A stretch of 64,000 nt of DNA, from contig NZ_JAHWXK010000001.1 of NCBI RefSeq assembly GCF_023091155.1, positions 2,356,001 through 2,420,000 of the forward strand, in the 5' to 3' direction. Of this stretch, positions 43,077-51,453 are shown in pieces (position 1 is the stretch's first letter; each line of letters opens with the position of its first letter). The notes under the pieces were generated by a model. The model saw only the letters and a list, made by a program, of their open reading frames with translations. It ran no database searches and was not told where the DNA came from. The stretch is from Microbacterium sufflavum. Its GTDB lineage: Bacteria; Actinomycetota; Actinomycetes; Actinomycetales; Microbacteriaceae. Position numbers and translations under genes: made by a program.

Positions 43077-44488
43077 GGCACCCGCCGCTGCGTCGTCCCG
43101 CGCTCGAACACGAGGTCGCGCTCACCCACGCCCACGAGCGGCACGGACTTCAGCTTGAACGACAACAGGACCAGCAGCAGCCAGCCCCACAGCATGATCG
43201 GCGTGGACTCGGTCAGGCCCTGCACGAGCAGCACGATGGTGTAGAGGCTCGGCAGCAGGGTGATCGGCGAGAACGGTCGGTGCGCGTCGAGGTCCCACCG
43301 CGGACGGTCGACCGCGAAGAACCAGGAGCGCCACAGCAGGCTGCCGTAGGCGACGGCCATCAGCACGACGCCGAGCACGCCCAGCTGCAGCAGCACGTCG
43401 AGCCACATGTTGTGCGCGTGGAACACCGTGATGCCGTGGTCGACGATCCAGTGGTCGAACGCGGGATCGCTCGGCACCCACGGGCTGGAGAAGCCGTTGC
43501 CGAACAGGGGGTGCTCGCCCGCGCGCTCCAGGACCTTGGTCCAGATCTTCTCCGAGCGCCCGGTCAGGTCGGCGCTGCGGCCGAGGAGCGACAGCAGGGG
43601 CCCGCGCAGCAGCCAGACGGCGGCCCCGACGATCACGGTCGAGCCGATGGCGACGACGTACACGCGCGTGCGGGCGCTCGGGGTCGACGCCCGCCGCATG
43701 ACCAGTGCCACCACCAGCACCACCACAGCGGCGCCCGCGCACACCAGCGCCGTGGCGGAGGAGGTGCGCAGCAGGAAGTAGGCCGCGAGGATCATCCACA
43801 GCGCGAGGGTGGTGCGCCACCGCGCCCGTGCCGCGAACAGCACGCCGAACGTGATGAGAGCGAACAGCGACACGATCGCGAGCAGGTTCGCGTTGCCCAC
43901 GATGCCCTGGATGCGGCCACCGTCGAACAGGTTGTCGCGCACCCAGTACCACTGCGGGTCGATCTCGCCGTCCGGCAGGTCGACGAAGTTCGGCAGCAGG
44001 GGGCCGTGCAGCACGAGGGACACCCACAGCTCGAGGGCGAGCGACAGTCCGAGGATCCACTTGAAGGCGGAGGACAGCGCGCGCACGATCTCGTGCCAGG
44101 TGAGCACGTGCGCGATGAAGAGGCCGTTCACGGTGACCGCGGCGAGCAGCAGCCCGGTCGCGATCGTCGGCCCGCGCCACTGCGACCATGCCACGGACAC
44201 CAGCGCGAGTGCGGTGTAGCCCAGCGCGGCCCACGGCAGGCGTCGCCAGCGGAAGGGCTGCGGACGACGACGCGCGAGCATCGGGATGCCGATCGCGAGG
44301 GTCGCGACGGTGAAGAGTCCCAGCACGGCGGCGGCGCCGACCACGCCGAGCAGGTTGTAGACGGCGGAGTGCGCGAAGGCCACGAAGAGCACGAGGATGA
44401 CGTACCCGCGCAGCAGCAGGTGCCCCGTCGACTCGCGCTCCGGCGCGGTGGGAAGGGGGGCCACCGGGTGCTTGGTGTACTGGGCCAT
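43073..44488 (-). CDS. O-antigen ligase/polymerase-family membrane protein B
   Basis: A 471-residue relative of the following gene, again with about eleven membrane helices. Its external loop has LTGRSEKIWTKVLERAGEHP, LFGNGFSSPW and FHAHNMWLDVLLQLGVLGV, with the Arg and His residues typical of the Wzy/WaaL family. The soluble N-terminus is short. Two coupled members of this family suggest two linkage steps, for instance one polymerase and one ligase. Which is which cannot be told. Confidence 0.85.
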   Translation of the reverse strand: MAQYTKHPVAPLPTAPERESTGHLLLRGYVILVLFVAFAHSAVYNLLGVVGAAAVLGLFTVATLAIGIPMLARRRPQPFRWRRLPWAALGYTALALVSVAWSQWRGPTIATGLLLAAVTVNGLFIAHVLTWHEIVRALSSAFKWILGLSLALELWVSLVLHGPLLPNFVDLPDGEIDPQWYWVRDNLFDGGRIQGIVGNANLLAIVSLFALITFGVLFAARARWRTTLALWMILAAYFLLRTSSATALVCAGAAVVVLVVALVMRRASTPSARTRVYVVAIGSTVIVGAAVWLLRGPLLSLLGRSADLTGRSEKIWTKVLERAGEHPLFGNGFSSPWVPSDPAFDHWIVDHGITVFHAHNMWLDVLLQLGVLGVVLMAVAYGSLLWRSWFFAVDRPRWDLDAHRPFSPITLLPSLYTIVLLVQGLTESTPIMLWGWLLLVLLSFKLKSVPLVGVGERDLVFERGTTQRRVP

Positions 44489-44495
44489 CGCGTTC

Positions 44496-44501
44496 AGGCT
44501 A
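44496..44501 (-). promoter_or_regulatory. Predicted -10 hexamer TAGCCT, leaderless start of the ligase pair
   Basis: On the minus strand it stands 7 nt before the ATG. The divergent manA has its own hexamer 44 bp away. Confidence 0.5.
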
Positions 44502-44544
44502 CCGCGACGGACGCGCGGCGATCCTGAGCGCCGCAGCGGGGCTC

Positions 44545-44550
44545 TACGCT
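44545..44550 (+). promoter_or_regulatory. manA: Predicted -10 hexamer TACGCT, leaderless start of manA
   Basis: Six bases separate it from the ATG. The GGGGG in between is too close to the ATG to act as a ribosome binding site. Confidence 0.5.
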
Positions 44551-44556
44551 GGGGGC

Positions 44557-45684
44557 ATGCTGCTCGCGCTCACGAACGCCCCCCGCGACTACGCCTGGGG
44601 ATCCGAGACCCTGCTGGCCGATCTGGAGGGGCGCACCCCGACGGGCGCACCGGAGGCCGAGGTGTGGTTCGGCGACCACCCCGGCGACCCGGCGGAGGTC
44701 GTGGGCGACGGCACGCTCGACCGCGTCACGGGCGGCACCCTGCCCTACCTGCTGAAGCTGCTCGCAGCCGGGAGCCCGCTGTCGATCCAGGTGCATCCGA
44801 CGATCGAGCAGGCGAAGGCCGGGTGGGCGAAGGAGAGCGCACGGCCCCTCGACGACCCCGAGCGCAACTACCGGGACGACAACCACAAGCCCGAGCTCAT
44901 CGTCGCGCTGAGCGAGCGCTTCGAGTCGCTGAGCGGACTGCGCCCCGTCGCCGAGTCGCTCCGGCTCCTCGACACGCTCGCGCCGGGACCGGGGGTTTCC
45001 CGGCTCCGGGAGCTCCTCCAGCAGGAGTCCGACCCGCTGGGCTCCGCGATCGGCTGGCTGCTCGGCGGCGACGCCCAGGCGGAGGTCGACGAGATCACGG
45101 CCGCCGTGATCGCCGCGGCCGCGGGCGAGGCGGGGGAGTGGACCGAGACGGTGCGGGCGGTCGCCGGCATCGCGGGGCACTACCCTGGCGACCCCGGCGT
45201 GGTGGTGGCGCTGCTGATGAACCACGTCGTGCTGCGCCGCGGTGAGGGCGTGTTCCTGCGGGCCGGGCTGCTGCACGCCTATCTCTCCGGTCTCGGTGTG
45301 GAGATCATGGCGGCGAGCGACAACGTGCTGCGCGGCGGACTGACCCCGAAGCGCATCGACGTCGCCGAGCTGCTGCACATCCTCGACACGACGACGGGCG
45401 AGGTGCCGGTGCTGCGTCCGCAGGACGGCCAGGCGATCACCGAGTACCCGGTGCCCGTGCCGGACTTCGCGCTGCGGCGGGTCGCGCTGGACGGCGAGCC
45501 GGTGACGCTCGCGGTGGACGGCCCGACGATGGTGCTCGCGACCTCGGGTGCGGTGCGGGTGGCCACGGCGACGGGGGAGGAGCTCACGGCGGCGGTCGGC
45601 ACGGCGGTGTTCGCGGACGCCGAGGAGCGCACGCTCACCCTCGGTGGTGCGGGCGAGGCGTTCGTGGCGACGCCCGGGCGCTGA
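44557..45684 (+). CDS. manA: Mannose-6-phosphate isomerase, class I
   Basis: A 375-residue cupin metalloenzyme that interconverts fructose 6-phosphate and mannose 6-phosphate and supplies GDP-mannose synthesis. Zinc ligands are visible in PLSIQVHPTIEQA (Gln, His) and DDNHKPELIVAL (Glu). The later part has GLLHAYLSGLGVEIMAASDN (His), and GGLTPKRIDVAELL is the conserved end segment of the catalytic domain. It stands two positions before the WhiB2-type gene, an arrangement seen in other actinobacteria near whiB2 and ahcY. Confidence 0.95.
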   Translation: MLLALTNAPRDYAWGSETLLADLEGRTPTGAPEAEVWFGDHPGDPAEVVGDGTLDRVTGGTLPYLLKLLAAGSPLSIQVHPTIEQAKAGWAKESARPLDDPERNYRDDNHKPELIVALSERFESLSGLRPVAESLRLLDTLAPGPGVSRLRELLQQESDPLGSAIGWLLGGDAQAEVDEITAAVIAAAAGEAGEWTETVRAVAGIAGHYPGDPGVVVALLMNHVVLRRGEGVFLRAGLLHAYLSGLGVEIMAASDNVLRGGLTPKRIDVAELLHILDTTTGEVPVLRPQDGQAITEYPVPVPDFALRRVALDGEPVTLAVDGPTMVLATSGAVRVATATGEELTAAVGTAVFADAEERTLTLGGAGEAFVATPGR

Positions 45685-45753
45685 CACGACCGCGACACGC
45701 CGACGGGCGTCCATGAACCTTCAAGAATCCGTTGAGGGTTTACGATCCGCGAC

Positions 45754-45784
45754 TTGACCCGAGCGAATCACACCGGTGTAATTA
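45754..45784 (+). promoter_or_regulatory. Probable whiB promoter with palindrome in the spacer
   Basis: TTGACC (45754-45759) and TAATTA (45779-45784) resemble -35 and -10 boxes, 19 nt apart. The spacer contains the perfect palindrome ACACCGGTGT (45770-45779), which could be an operator. The spacing is longer than ideal. Confidence 0.4.
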
Positions 45785-45796
45785 GGTGAGCACGGC

Positions 45797-45817
45797 CCGC
45801 CAGGGGGGCGGTTTTTG
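45797..45817 (+). promoter_or_regulatory. Hairpin followed by T-run in the whiB leader
   Basis: CCGCC and GGCGG can pair around the loop AGGGG, followed directly by TTTTTG. This is the layout of an intrinsic terminator, but it lies between the predicted promoter and the whiB ribosome binding site. It could act as an attenuator. The stem is only 5 bp. Confidence 0.4.
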
Positions 45818-45834
45818 AAGGGTTGGAGGTCGAC

Positions 45835-46152
45835 ATGACGGGTTACCGTTCCGATGTGCCGGAGAACTGGTTCGTCGATCCGGTCAACCTCGGTGTTCCC
45901 GGGGTTCGCCGGTCCGACCCGGACGACGACAACGCCCTCGCCTGGCAGAGCGACGCGCTCTGCTCGCAGACCGACCCGGAGGCCTTCTTCCCCGAGAAGG
46001 GCGGCTCGACGCGAGACGCCAAGCGCATCTGCACCGCGTGCGACGTCCGTGGCGAATGCCTCGAGTACGCGCTGAGCAACGACGAGCGCTTCGGCATCTG
46101 GGGCGGTCTCTCCGAGCGCGAGCGCCGCAAGCTCAAGCGCCGCGCCAGCTGA
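45835..46152 (+). CDS. whiB2: WhiB-family iron-sulfur transcriptional regulator, WhiB2/WhmD type
   Basis: A 105-residue regulator. Four cysteines that bind a 4Fe-4S cluster are in ALCSQTDPEAFFPEKGG and AKRICTACDVRGECLEYAL. The turn GIWGGLSERERRKLKRR holds the WhiB-specific GIWGG and the basic DNA-binding tail. The FFPEKGGST and DERFGIWGG wording is that of WhiB2/WhmD, which controls septation genes together with WhiA in related actinobacteria. The ATG has a strong GGAGGT four bases upstream. Its neighbourhood with manA, DUF3499 and ahcY fits the whiB2 locus. Confidence 0.93.
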   Translation: MTGYRSDVPENWFVDPVNLGVPGVRRSDPDDDNALAWQSDALCSQTDPEAFFPEKGGSTRDAKRICTACDVRGECLEYALSNDERFGIWGGLSERERRKLKRRAS

Positions 46153-46219
46153 GGCGATCACGCCGCGCGGCTTCGCGGGCGCGCCGGGGTCCCTGACCCG
46201 ACGCCGACGATCGCGCGCA

Positions 46220-46225
46220 TAGGCT
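46220..46225 (+). promoter_or_regulatory. Predicted -10 hexamer TAGGCT
   Basis: The distance to the ATG of the large GT2 gene is 9 nt, at the upper limit of the leaderless spacing seen here. Confidence 0.4.
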
Positions 46226-46234
46226 GACCACGTC

Positions 46235-49200
46235 ATGCCAGCCCGAGTTCACGCCATCATCGTCGCGCGCCCCGGCCCCTCGGCCCGCGCGCAGCTGCTC
46301 CGCACACTCGACGCCGTGCGATCCCAGACGCTCGCCCCCGACGCCGTCACGCTCGTCCTGTGCGGGGATGCGGCGACCGCTCGCGAGAGCGAAGCCGTCG
46401 CGAACACGGTGGAGGGCATCATCGAGGCGCGGCCGTCGACCTCGTTCGCGGAGGCGATCGATCTCGCCAGGCCTCGGGTGCCGGAGGGGTCTGCGATCTG
46501 GCTGCTGGCCCAGGACACCGCCCCCCACCCGCGGGCGCTCGAACGACTCGTCGGCACGCTGGAGCGCTCGCCGTCCGCCGCGATCGTCGCCCCCAAGGTC
46601 GTGGCCACCGACAACGACCGGGAGATCGTGTCACTCGGTGTGAGCATGACCGCGCTCGGCCGATCGGTCGAGCTCGCCGCCGGGGAGCTCGACCAGGGCC
46701 AGCACGACCGCATGGACGATGCGCTCGGCGCCGACATCCGCGGCCTGCTGATCCGCGGGGAGGTGCGCGACGCGCTGCGGCCCGACCCGGCACTCGCGGG
46801 CGCCGACGAAGGACTCGACCTCGGGGTGCGCGCGCGCCTGGGCGGCGGGCGCGTCGTGCTCGCGCCGAGCGCCCGGGTCTCCGCCGCGCCGGACGGCCCC
46901 GCCGCCCTGCCCTCCGGGCGCTCCCGCCGCGCGTACGTCACGCGCCTCGCGCAGCTGCACCGCCGTCTGGCCTATGCGCCCCTTCCGGCCGTGCCGCTGC
47001 ACTGGCTGTCTCTGCTGCCGCTCGCGCTGTGGCGGTCGATCACGCACCTGATCGGCAAGCGACCCGAGGCCGTGCTGCCCGAGTGGGGCGCCGCGCTGGC
47101 CGCGATGCTGCGATTCGGGGCCGTCGCCCGCTCGCGCGCACGCATCCGGGCCTTCCGCACGTCCTCCTGGGCCAGCATCGCCCCGCTCCGGGTGACCTCG
47201 GCGCAACTGCGCCGACGGCTCGACGACGGGCACGGCAGCGAGCACGGCGCGGTGAGCGAGCTGCGCTTCTTCTCCGGCGGCGGCGCATGGGTCGTGCTGG
47301 CCGCCCTGGTCGTGGGCATCGCCTCCTTCACCACGCTGCTCGCCTGGCCGGCCATCGGGGGCGGTGGCCTGCTGCCGCTGCGCCAGACCGTCGCGGCGCT
47401 GTGGGGCGACGCGGCCTGGGGCACCCGCGGACTGGGCGTCGACGTGGTCGGCCCCGCCGATCCCTTCGCCGCCGTGGTCGCGGTGCTCGGCTCGCTGTGG
47501 CCGGCCGGCCCCTCGTTCACCCTCGTGCTGCTGTGGATCCTGGCGCTGCCCCTGGCGGTGCTCGGCGGGTGGTTCGCCGCGACCCGTGTGACTGATCGCG
47601 CCGGACTGCGGATCTTCGCCGGGATCGCCTGGGCGCTGGCACCCACGTTCCTCACCGCGCTCGTCGACGGCCGCCCCGCCGCGGTGCTCGCCCACCTCCT
47701 GCTGCCGTGGCTGTTCCACTCCGCGGTCGTCGCGCACCGCTCGTGGGGTGCCGCGGGCAGCGCCTCGCTGCTGCTGGCCGCGGTGCTCGCCTGTGCGCCC
47801 TCGCTCGCCCCCGCGCTCGCTCTGCTGTGGCTCGTGACGCTGGGCATCGTGATCGGCACGGCCCAGTTCCGCGGCGCCGGTCGTCTGCTGTGGCTCCCGC
47901 TGCCCACGGCCGTGCTGTTCGGGCCGTTGATCTCCTGGCAGCTTCTGCACGGCACGCCCCTGGCACTGCTCGCCGACCCGGGACTCACGTGGGCGGCACC
48001 GCAGGCCGGAGCAGACGCGGTCGGCCGCCTCGCGATCGCCCTCGGCTTCCCGACGACCGACCTCGCGGGCTGGGCGACCGTCGCGCCCGGCGGTCTCGGC
48101 ACGTGGGCGGCCCTCCTGTGCGCACCGCTCGCGCTGCTCGCCCTCGCCTCGGCCGTCTCACCGCGGTGGCGCGCGGGCATCACGCTGCTGGTGGTCGCCG
48201 TCGCCGGTGTCGCGACGGCCTTCCTCGCGGTCGGCGTCAGCGTCTCGTTCGCGCAGGGCACCCCCGTGCCGATCTGGCCGGGCACGGGGCTCAGCCTCGC
48301 GTGGATCGGAGTGCTCGGCGCGGCGACCGTCACGCTCGACACGGCGCTCCCGCTGCCGCGGCTGCGCACCGTGGCGACCACCGTCACGGCGGCCGCGCTC
48401 CTGGTGTGTGCCCTGCCCGCCCTCACCGCGTTCCACACCGATCGATCCGTGCTCACCAACGGGCCGGAGTCGACGCTGCCCGCCTACGTGGCCGCGCAGG
48501 CGGCGGGCGACCGCGCGATCTCGACGCTCATCCTCACCCCGCAGAACGACGGCGGACTCGCGGTCGAGGTGGTCCGCGGAGCCAGCGAGACCCTCGGGGC
48601 CCAGACCACCATGCTCTCGACCGCCGTCGAGCCCCAGGGCACCGACACCGGCACGCTCGCGGTCGACCTGATCTCCGCCCGCGACTTCGATGCACCGGCC
48701 GAACTCGCCGCGGAGGGCATCAGCTACGTGCTGATCGCCCAGGTCGCGGGCGAGGGCGACCGGGCCCGTGCGCTGCGCACGGCCTCGATCGCCGCGATCG
48801 ACCAGCGCCCGGGTCTCGTCCACGCGGGCACCACCGAGCGCGGAGTGCTGTGGCGGCTCGAGGGCGAGGCCGCGGCACCGGCGTCGCTCACCGCGGCGCA
48901 GGAGGGCACGGCGCGGCTCGTGATCACCCTGCAGCTGCTCGTGGTGCTGGCCGCGCTGCTGCTGTCCATCCCGACCAGGGCGTCGCGGCGTGCCGCCAGG
49001 GCGCAGTCGCGCATCGTCGGGCGGGCGCCGGAGGAGCCGATGGTGCTGCCGCGCCACGCCGAAGATCTCCCGGCCGCGGTCGTGGAGGACCCGCCCGTCG
49101 GCGCGGTCGAGGATCCGCAGGACGAACCGGCTCTGACGGACGAGGCCTTGGCGCCCATCGCCGAACCGGTTCCCGAGGCCGAGGTCGAGCCCGCGGACGC

Positions 49201-49255
49201 CGCGGAATCGGACGACGACACCCCCGCACCGCAGCCCGAGGAGGAGCGCCGATGA
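46235..49255 (+). CDS. Large membrane glycosyltransferase, GT2 domain plus multiple helices
   Basis: A 1006-residue protein. The N-terminal 240 residues are a GT2-like domain (HAIIVARPGPSARAQLLRTL, IWLLAQDTAPHPRALERLV), though the acidic metal motif is replaced by AQDTAPHP, so activity is uncertain. A loop with RRAYVTRLAQLHRRLAY leads to about twelve membrane helices (residues ~275-740), then an extracytoplasmic region and one more helix near 900. The last 100 residues are very acidic. It is coupled to the DUF5719 gene by ATGA. Homologues follow whiB2 in many actinobacteria; the exact substrate is unknown. Confidence 0.8.
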   Translation: MPARVHAIIVARPGPSARAQLLRTLDAVRSQTLAPDAVTLVLCGDAATARESEAVANTVEGIIEARPSTSFAEAIDLARPRVPEGSAIWLLAQDTAPHPRALERLVGTLERSPSAAIVAPKVVATDNDREIVSLGVSMTALGRSVELAAGELDQGQHDRMDDALGADIRGLLIRGEVRDALRPDPALAGADEGLDLGVRARLGGGRVVLAPSARVSAAPDGPAALPSGRSRRAYVTRLAQLHRRLAYAPLPAVPLHWLSLLPLALWRSITHLIGKRPEAVLPEWGAALAAMLRFGAVARSRARIRAFRTSSWASIAPLRVTSAQLRRRLDDGHGSEHGAVSELRFFSGGGAWVVLAALVVGIASFTTLLAWPAIGGGGLLPLRQTVAALWGDAAWGTRGLGVDVVGPADPFAAVVAVLGSLWPAGPSFTLVLLWILALPLAVLGGWFAATRVTDRAGLRIFAGIAWALAPTFLTALVDGRPAAVLAHLLLPWLFHSAVVAHRSWGAAGSASLLLAAVLACAPSLAPALALLWLVTLGIVIGTAQFRGAGRLLWLPLPTAVLFGPLISWQLLHGTPLALLADPGLTWAAPQAGADAVGRLAIALGFPTTDLAGWATVAPGGLGTWAALLCAPLALLALASAVSPRWRAGITLLVVAVAGVATAFLAVGVSVSFAQGTPVPIWPGTGLSLAWIGVLGAATVTLDTALPLPRLRTVATTVTAAALLVCALPALTAFHTDRSVLTNGPESTLPAYVAAQAAGDRAISTLILTPQNDGGLAVEVVRGASETLGAQTTMLSTAVEPQGTDTGTLAVDLISARDFDAPAELAAEGISYVLIAQVAGEGDRARALRTASIAAIDQRPGLVHAGTTERGVLWRLEGEAAAPASLTAAQEGTARLVITLQLLVVLAALLLSIPTRASRRAARAQSRIVGRAPEEPMVLPRHAEDLPAAVVEDPPVGAVEDPQDEPALTDEALAPIAEPVPEAEVEPADAAESDDDTPAPQPEEERR

Positions 49256-50634
49256 GCGGCAACCGCGCATTCCGGGTCGCCGCGACCAGCGCCCGCGTCG
49301 TGACGGGCGTGGCCGTGGCCGCCGCCTGCGTGATCGGGGTCGTCGCGGCCGTGCACGCGCCCTGGCCCACCGTGGCGCACGAGCCCGCGCAGGAGCAGGT
49401 CACTCCGCTCCCCGGCGACAGCGTGCTGGTCTGCAACGGCGACTTCCGGGCGCTCGGACGCGACTCGTCCGCACCGCTCGACATGACAGCGGCCGCAGCC
49501 CCCACGCTCACCACCGGCGGCACGTCGGGAGACCCGGCCTCGTCGGGAGTGGCGACGCCCGACCTCGCCGACGGCGACGAGGTCGCCGTGCTCACCGGTG
49601 CCGTGGAGGGCCGCACGGCTCCGCTCATCGCGGGCGCCGAGTCGTTCACCCTCGCCGCGGACGACCTGGCGGGCTTCGCGGCCACCCCGTGCACGGTGCC
49701 GCGCCTGGAGTCCTGGCTCGTCGGCGGTGCGGTGGGCACCGGCACCGAGGACATCGTCATCCTCACCAACGCGGCCGAGGTGCCGTCCACCGTCACCCTC
49801 ACCGTGTACGGTGAGACGCGCGGCGGCCGCACCGTCATCATCCCGGCGCGCACGCAGACCGCTCTTCCGCTGACCTCGATCGCCGCCGGCAACGAGGCGC
49901 CGGTCGTCAAGGTGAGCGCGGTCGGGGCTCCGGTGCGCGCCGTCCTGCAGTCGTCGCTCGTGCGCGTGCTCGACCCCGCCGGCATCGACCTGCAGGAGGC
50001 CGTGGCCGGCGCGCAGCAGAACGTGGTCATCACGGGGGTCCAGACGTTCACGTCCGACGGCGACGAGGCCGACATGACCGTGCTGCGGTTGCTGGCACCC
50101 GGCGCCGACGCCATGGCGAAGGTCACGGTGCACAGCGAGGGCTCCTCGCCGACGACGGACGAGTTCTCCGTCCCGCTCGACCCCGACGTCCCCGCGCAGG
50201 TCGCGCTCAGCGGGCTCGAGCCGGGACGCTACACCGTGGAGATCGAGGCGGAGGCCCCGGTCGTCGCCGCCGTCCGCCAGCAGGACGGCTTCGGACGCGA
50301 CACCGACTTCGCGTGGGTGACTCCGGCCGCCCAGCTCGACGACCAGGCCGCGGTCGCCGTGCCCGCCGGTCCCGCCCCGCGGCTGCAGCTCGCCAACACG
50401 GGCGACGAGGACGCGACCGTCACGGTCGAGCGGATCGACGGCGGTCAGCCGCAGGAGGTGTCGGTGCCGGCGGGGCAGACCCGCGGTATCGACGTGACCG
50501 CGCGGACGACCTATCTGCTGCGCACCACCGGACCCGTGCACGCCGCGGTGACCCTGACCGCGGCCGGTGCGCTCGGCGTGCTGCCGGTGCCGCCGTCGCC
50601 CGGCGTGGAGAAGTCGATCACGGTCTACCCCTGA
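49252..50634 (+). CDS. DUF5719 family extracytoplasmic protein
   Basis: A 460-residue protein with an N-terminal membrane anchor or signal (VVTGVAVAAACVIGVVAAVH). Beta-rich repeats follow, such as TEDIVILTNAAEVPSTVTLT, VYGETRGGRTVIIPAR and PAPRLQLANTGDEDATVTVE. I assign it to DUF5719, a family of unknown function always found beside the large membrane GT2, as here with an ATGA overlap. It probably works with that protein at the outer face of the membrane. It ends convergent with the metallopeptidase-family gene, 20 bp apart. Confidence 0.82.
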   Translation: MSGNRAFRVAATSARVVTGVAVAAACVIGVVAAVHAPWPTVAHEPAQEQVTPLPGDSVLVCNGDFRALGRDSSAPLDMTAAAAPTLTTGGTSGDPASSGVATPDLADGDEVAVLTGAVEGRTAPLIAGAESFTLAADDLAGFAATPCTVPRLESWLVGGAVGTGTEDIVILTNAAEVPSTVTLTVYGETRGGRTVIIPARTQTALPLTSIAAGNEAPVVKVSAVGAPVRAVLQSSLVRVLDPAGIDLQEAVAGAQQNVVITGVQTFTSDGDEADMTVLRLLAPGADAMAKVTVHSEGSSPTTDEFSVPLDPDVPAQVALSGLEPGRYTVEIEAEAPVVAAVRQQDGFGRDTDFAWVTPAAQLDDQAAVAVPAGPAPRLQLANTGDEDATVTVERIDGGQPQEVSVPAGQTRGIDVTARTTYLLRTTGPVHAAVTLTAAGALGVLPVPPSPGVEKSITVYP

Positions 50635-50654
50635 CCCCGGGACGGGGCGCGCAG

Positions 50655-51077
50655 TCAGTGGTCGTGGCCGAGGTCCCAGGGCTCGCGGCCGACGTACTCG
50701 GCGGCGGCCCGGAACACCGCGCTCTCGATCGCCATGCGGCGGTGCGCGGCGTCGTCGTGTCCCGGAGGGAGCAGCCGCTCGATCGGGATGCGGAACAGCA
50801 CGATCCGCCGCCCCTCGCGGTCCAGGTGCCAGCGCGGCACCTCCCCGTCGCCCTCGGCCGCGGGCAGCGCCCCGATCTCGAAGCGCACCTCCTGCAGCTC
50901 GGGCCAGGTGCCGCGGAGGAACTCCACCGCAGTGCCCACCGTGAGGTCGAACCGGTCGAGCCGCCCGTCGAGCGGTGCGAGCGGCGGGCGGACGACCTCG
51001 CTGCGCCCGAGTCGTCCGTGGCGTCCGTGCCTCGCGCCGCGTCGGGCGGTGGGGGCGTGGGCGCGACGACGGGGCAT
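50655..51077 (-). CDS. Metallopeptidase-family (zincin-like) protein lacking HExxH
   Basis: A 140-residue protein with a basic, disordered first 30 residues (HAPTARRGARHGRHGRLGR). The domain resembles the small actinobacterial metallopeptidase family: FDLTVGTAVEFLRGTWPELQ, VRFEIGALPA, IVLFRIPIERL. The helix that carries HExxH in active zincins reads AIESAVFRAAAEYVG here, so zinc binding by that motif is lost. It lies divergent from DUF3499, a conserved pairing near whiB2. Function is unknown. Confidence 0.8.
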   Translation of the reverse strand: MPRRRAHAPTARRGARHGRHGRLGRSEVVRPPLAPLDGRLDRFDLTVGTAVEFLRGTWPELQEVRFEIGALPAAEGDGEVPRWHLDREGRRIVLFRIPIERLLPPGHDDAAHRRMAIESAVFRAAAEYVGREPWDLGHDH

Positions 51078-51083
51078 GCCGAA

Positions 51084-51089
51084 AGTCTA
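51084..51089 (-). promoter_or_regulatory. Predicted -10 hexamer TAGACT, leaderless start
   Basis: Six bases separate it from the ATG of the metallopeptidase-family gene. Confidence 0.5.
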
Positions 51090-51141
51090 GGCGCTGCGCT
51101 CGCGCTCGGCGCGGCATCCGCTCCGCTCGCGACGGGGGTCG

Positions 51142-51147
51142 TAGCGT
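51142..51147 (+). promoter_or_regulatory. Predicted -10 hexamer TAGCGT, leaderless start of the DUF3499 gene
   Basis: Seven bases separate it from the ATG at 51155. AAGGGG directly touches that ATG, too close for a ribosome binding site, so a leaderless message explains this start best. Confidence 0.45.
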
Positions 51148-51154
51148 GAAGGGG

Positions 51155-51361
51155 ATGGACGGACGACTCTGCTCGAAGGTCGGCTGCGCGCGTGAGGCCG
51201 TGGCCACCCTCACCTACGACTACGGCGACCAGATGGCCGCTCTCGGACCGCTCGGAACGGCGAACGACCCGCAGGCGCACGACCTGTGCGCCCCGCACGC
51301 CGACCGGCTCTCGGTGCCGGCGGGCTGGCTCGTGATCCGCCACGAGGCCCTGCGCGCCTGA
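51155..51361 (+). CDS. DUF3499 family protein
   Basis: A 68-residue protein with two paired-cysteine sites, MDGRLCSKVGCAREAV and HDLCAPHADRLSVP, suggesting a small metal-binding fold. The centre ATLTYDYGDQMAALGPLG is typical of DUF3499. The family is confined to actinobacteria, near whiB2 and manA or manB genes, and has no known function. Starting at GTG 51146 would add three residues and cannot be ruled out. Confidence 0.85.
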   Translation: MDGRLCSKVGCAREAVATLTYDYGDQMAALGPLGTANDPQAHDLCAPHADRLSVPAGWLVIRHEALRA

Positions 51362-51453
51362 TCCGACACGCGGGCGGAGGCCCCGTGGCCCCTGCCGATT
51401 CCTGGGTACTCTGACGGCGGCGGTGTCACGGCGGCGCGGCCGGAAAGGCTACC

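Noticed and set aside
45823..45834. Earlier TTG start for WhiB2
   Set aside because: It would place the start inside the strong GGAGGT ribosome binding site that serves ATG 45835.
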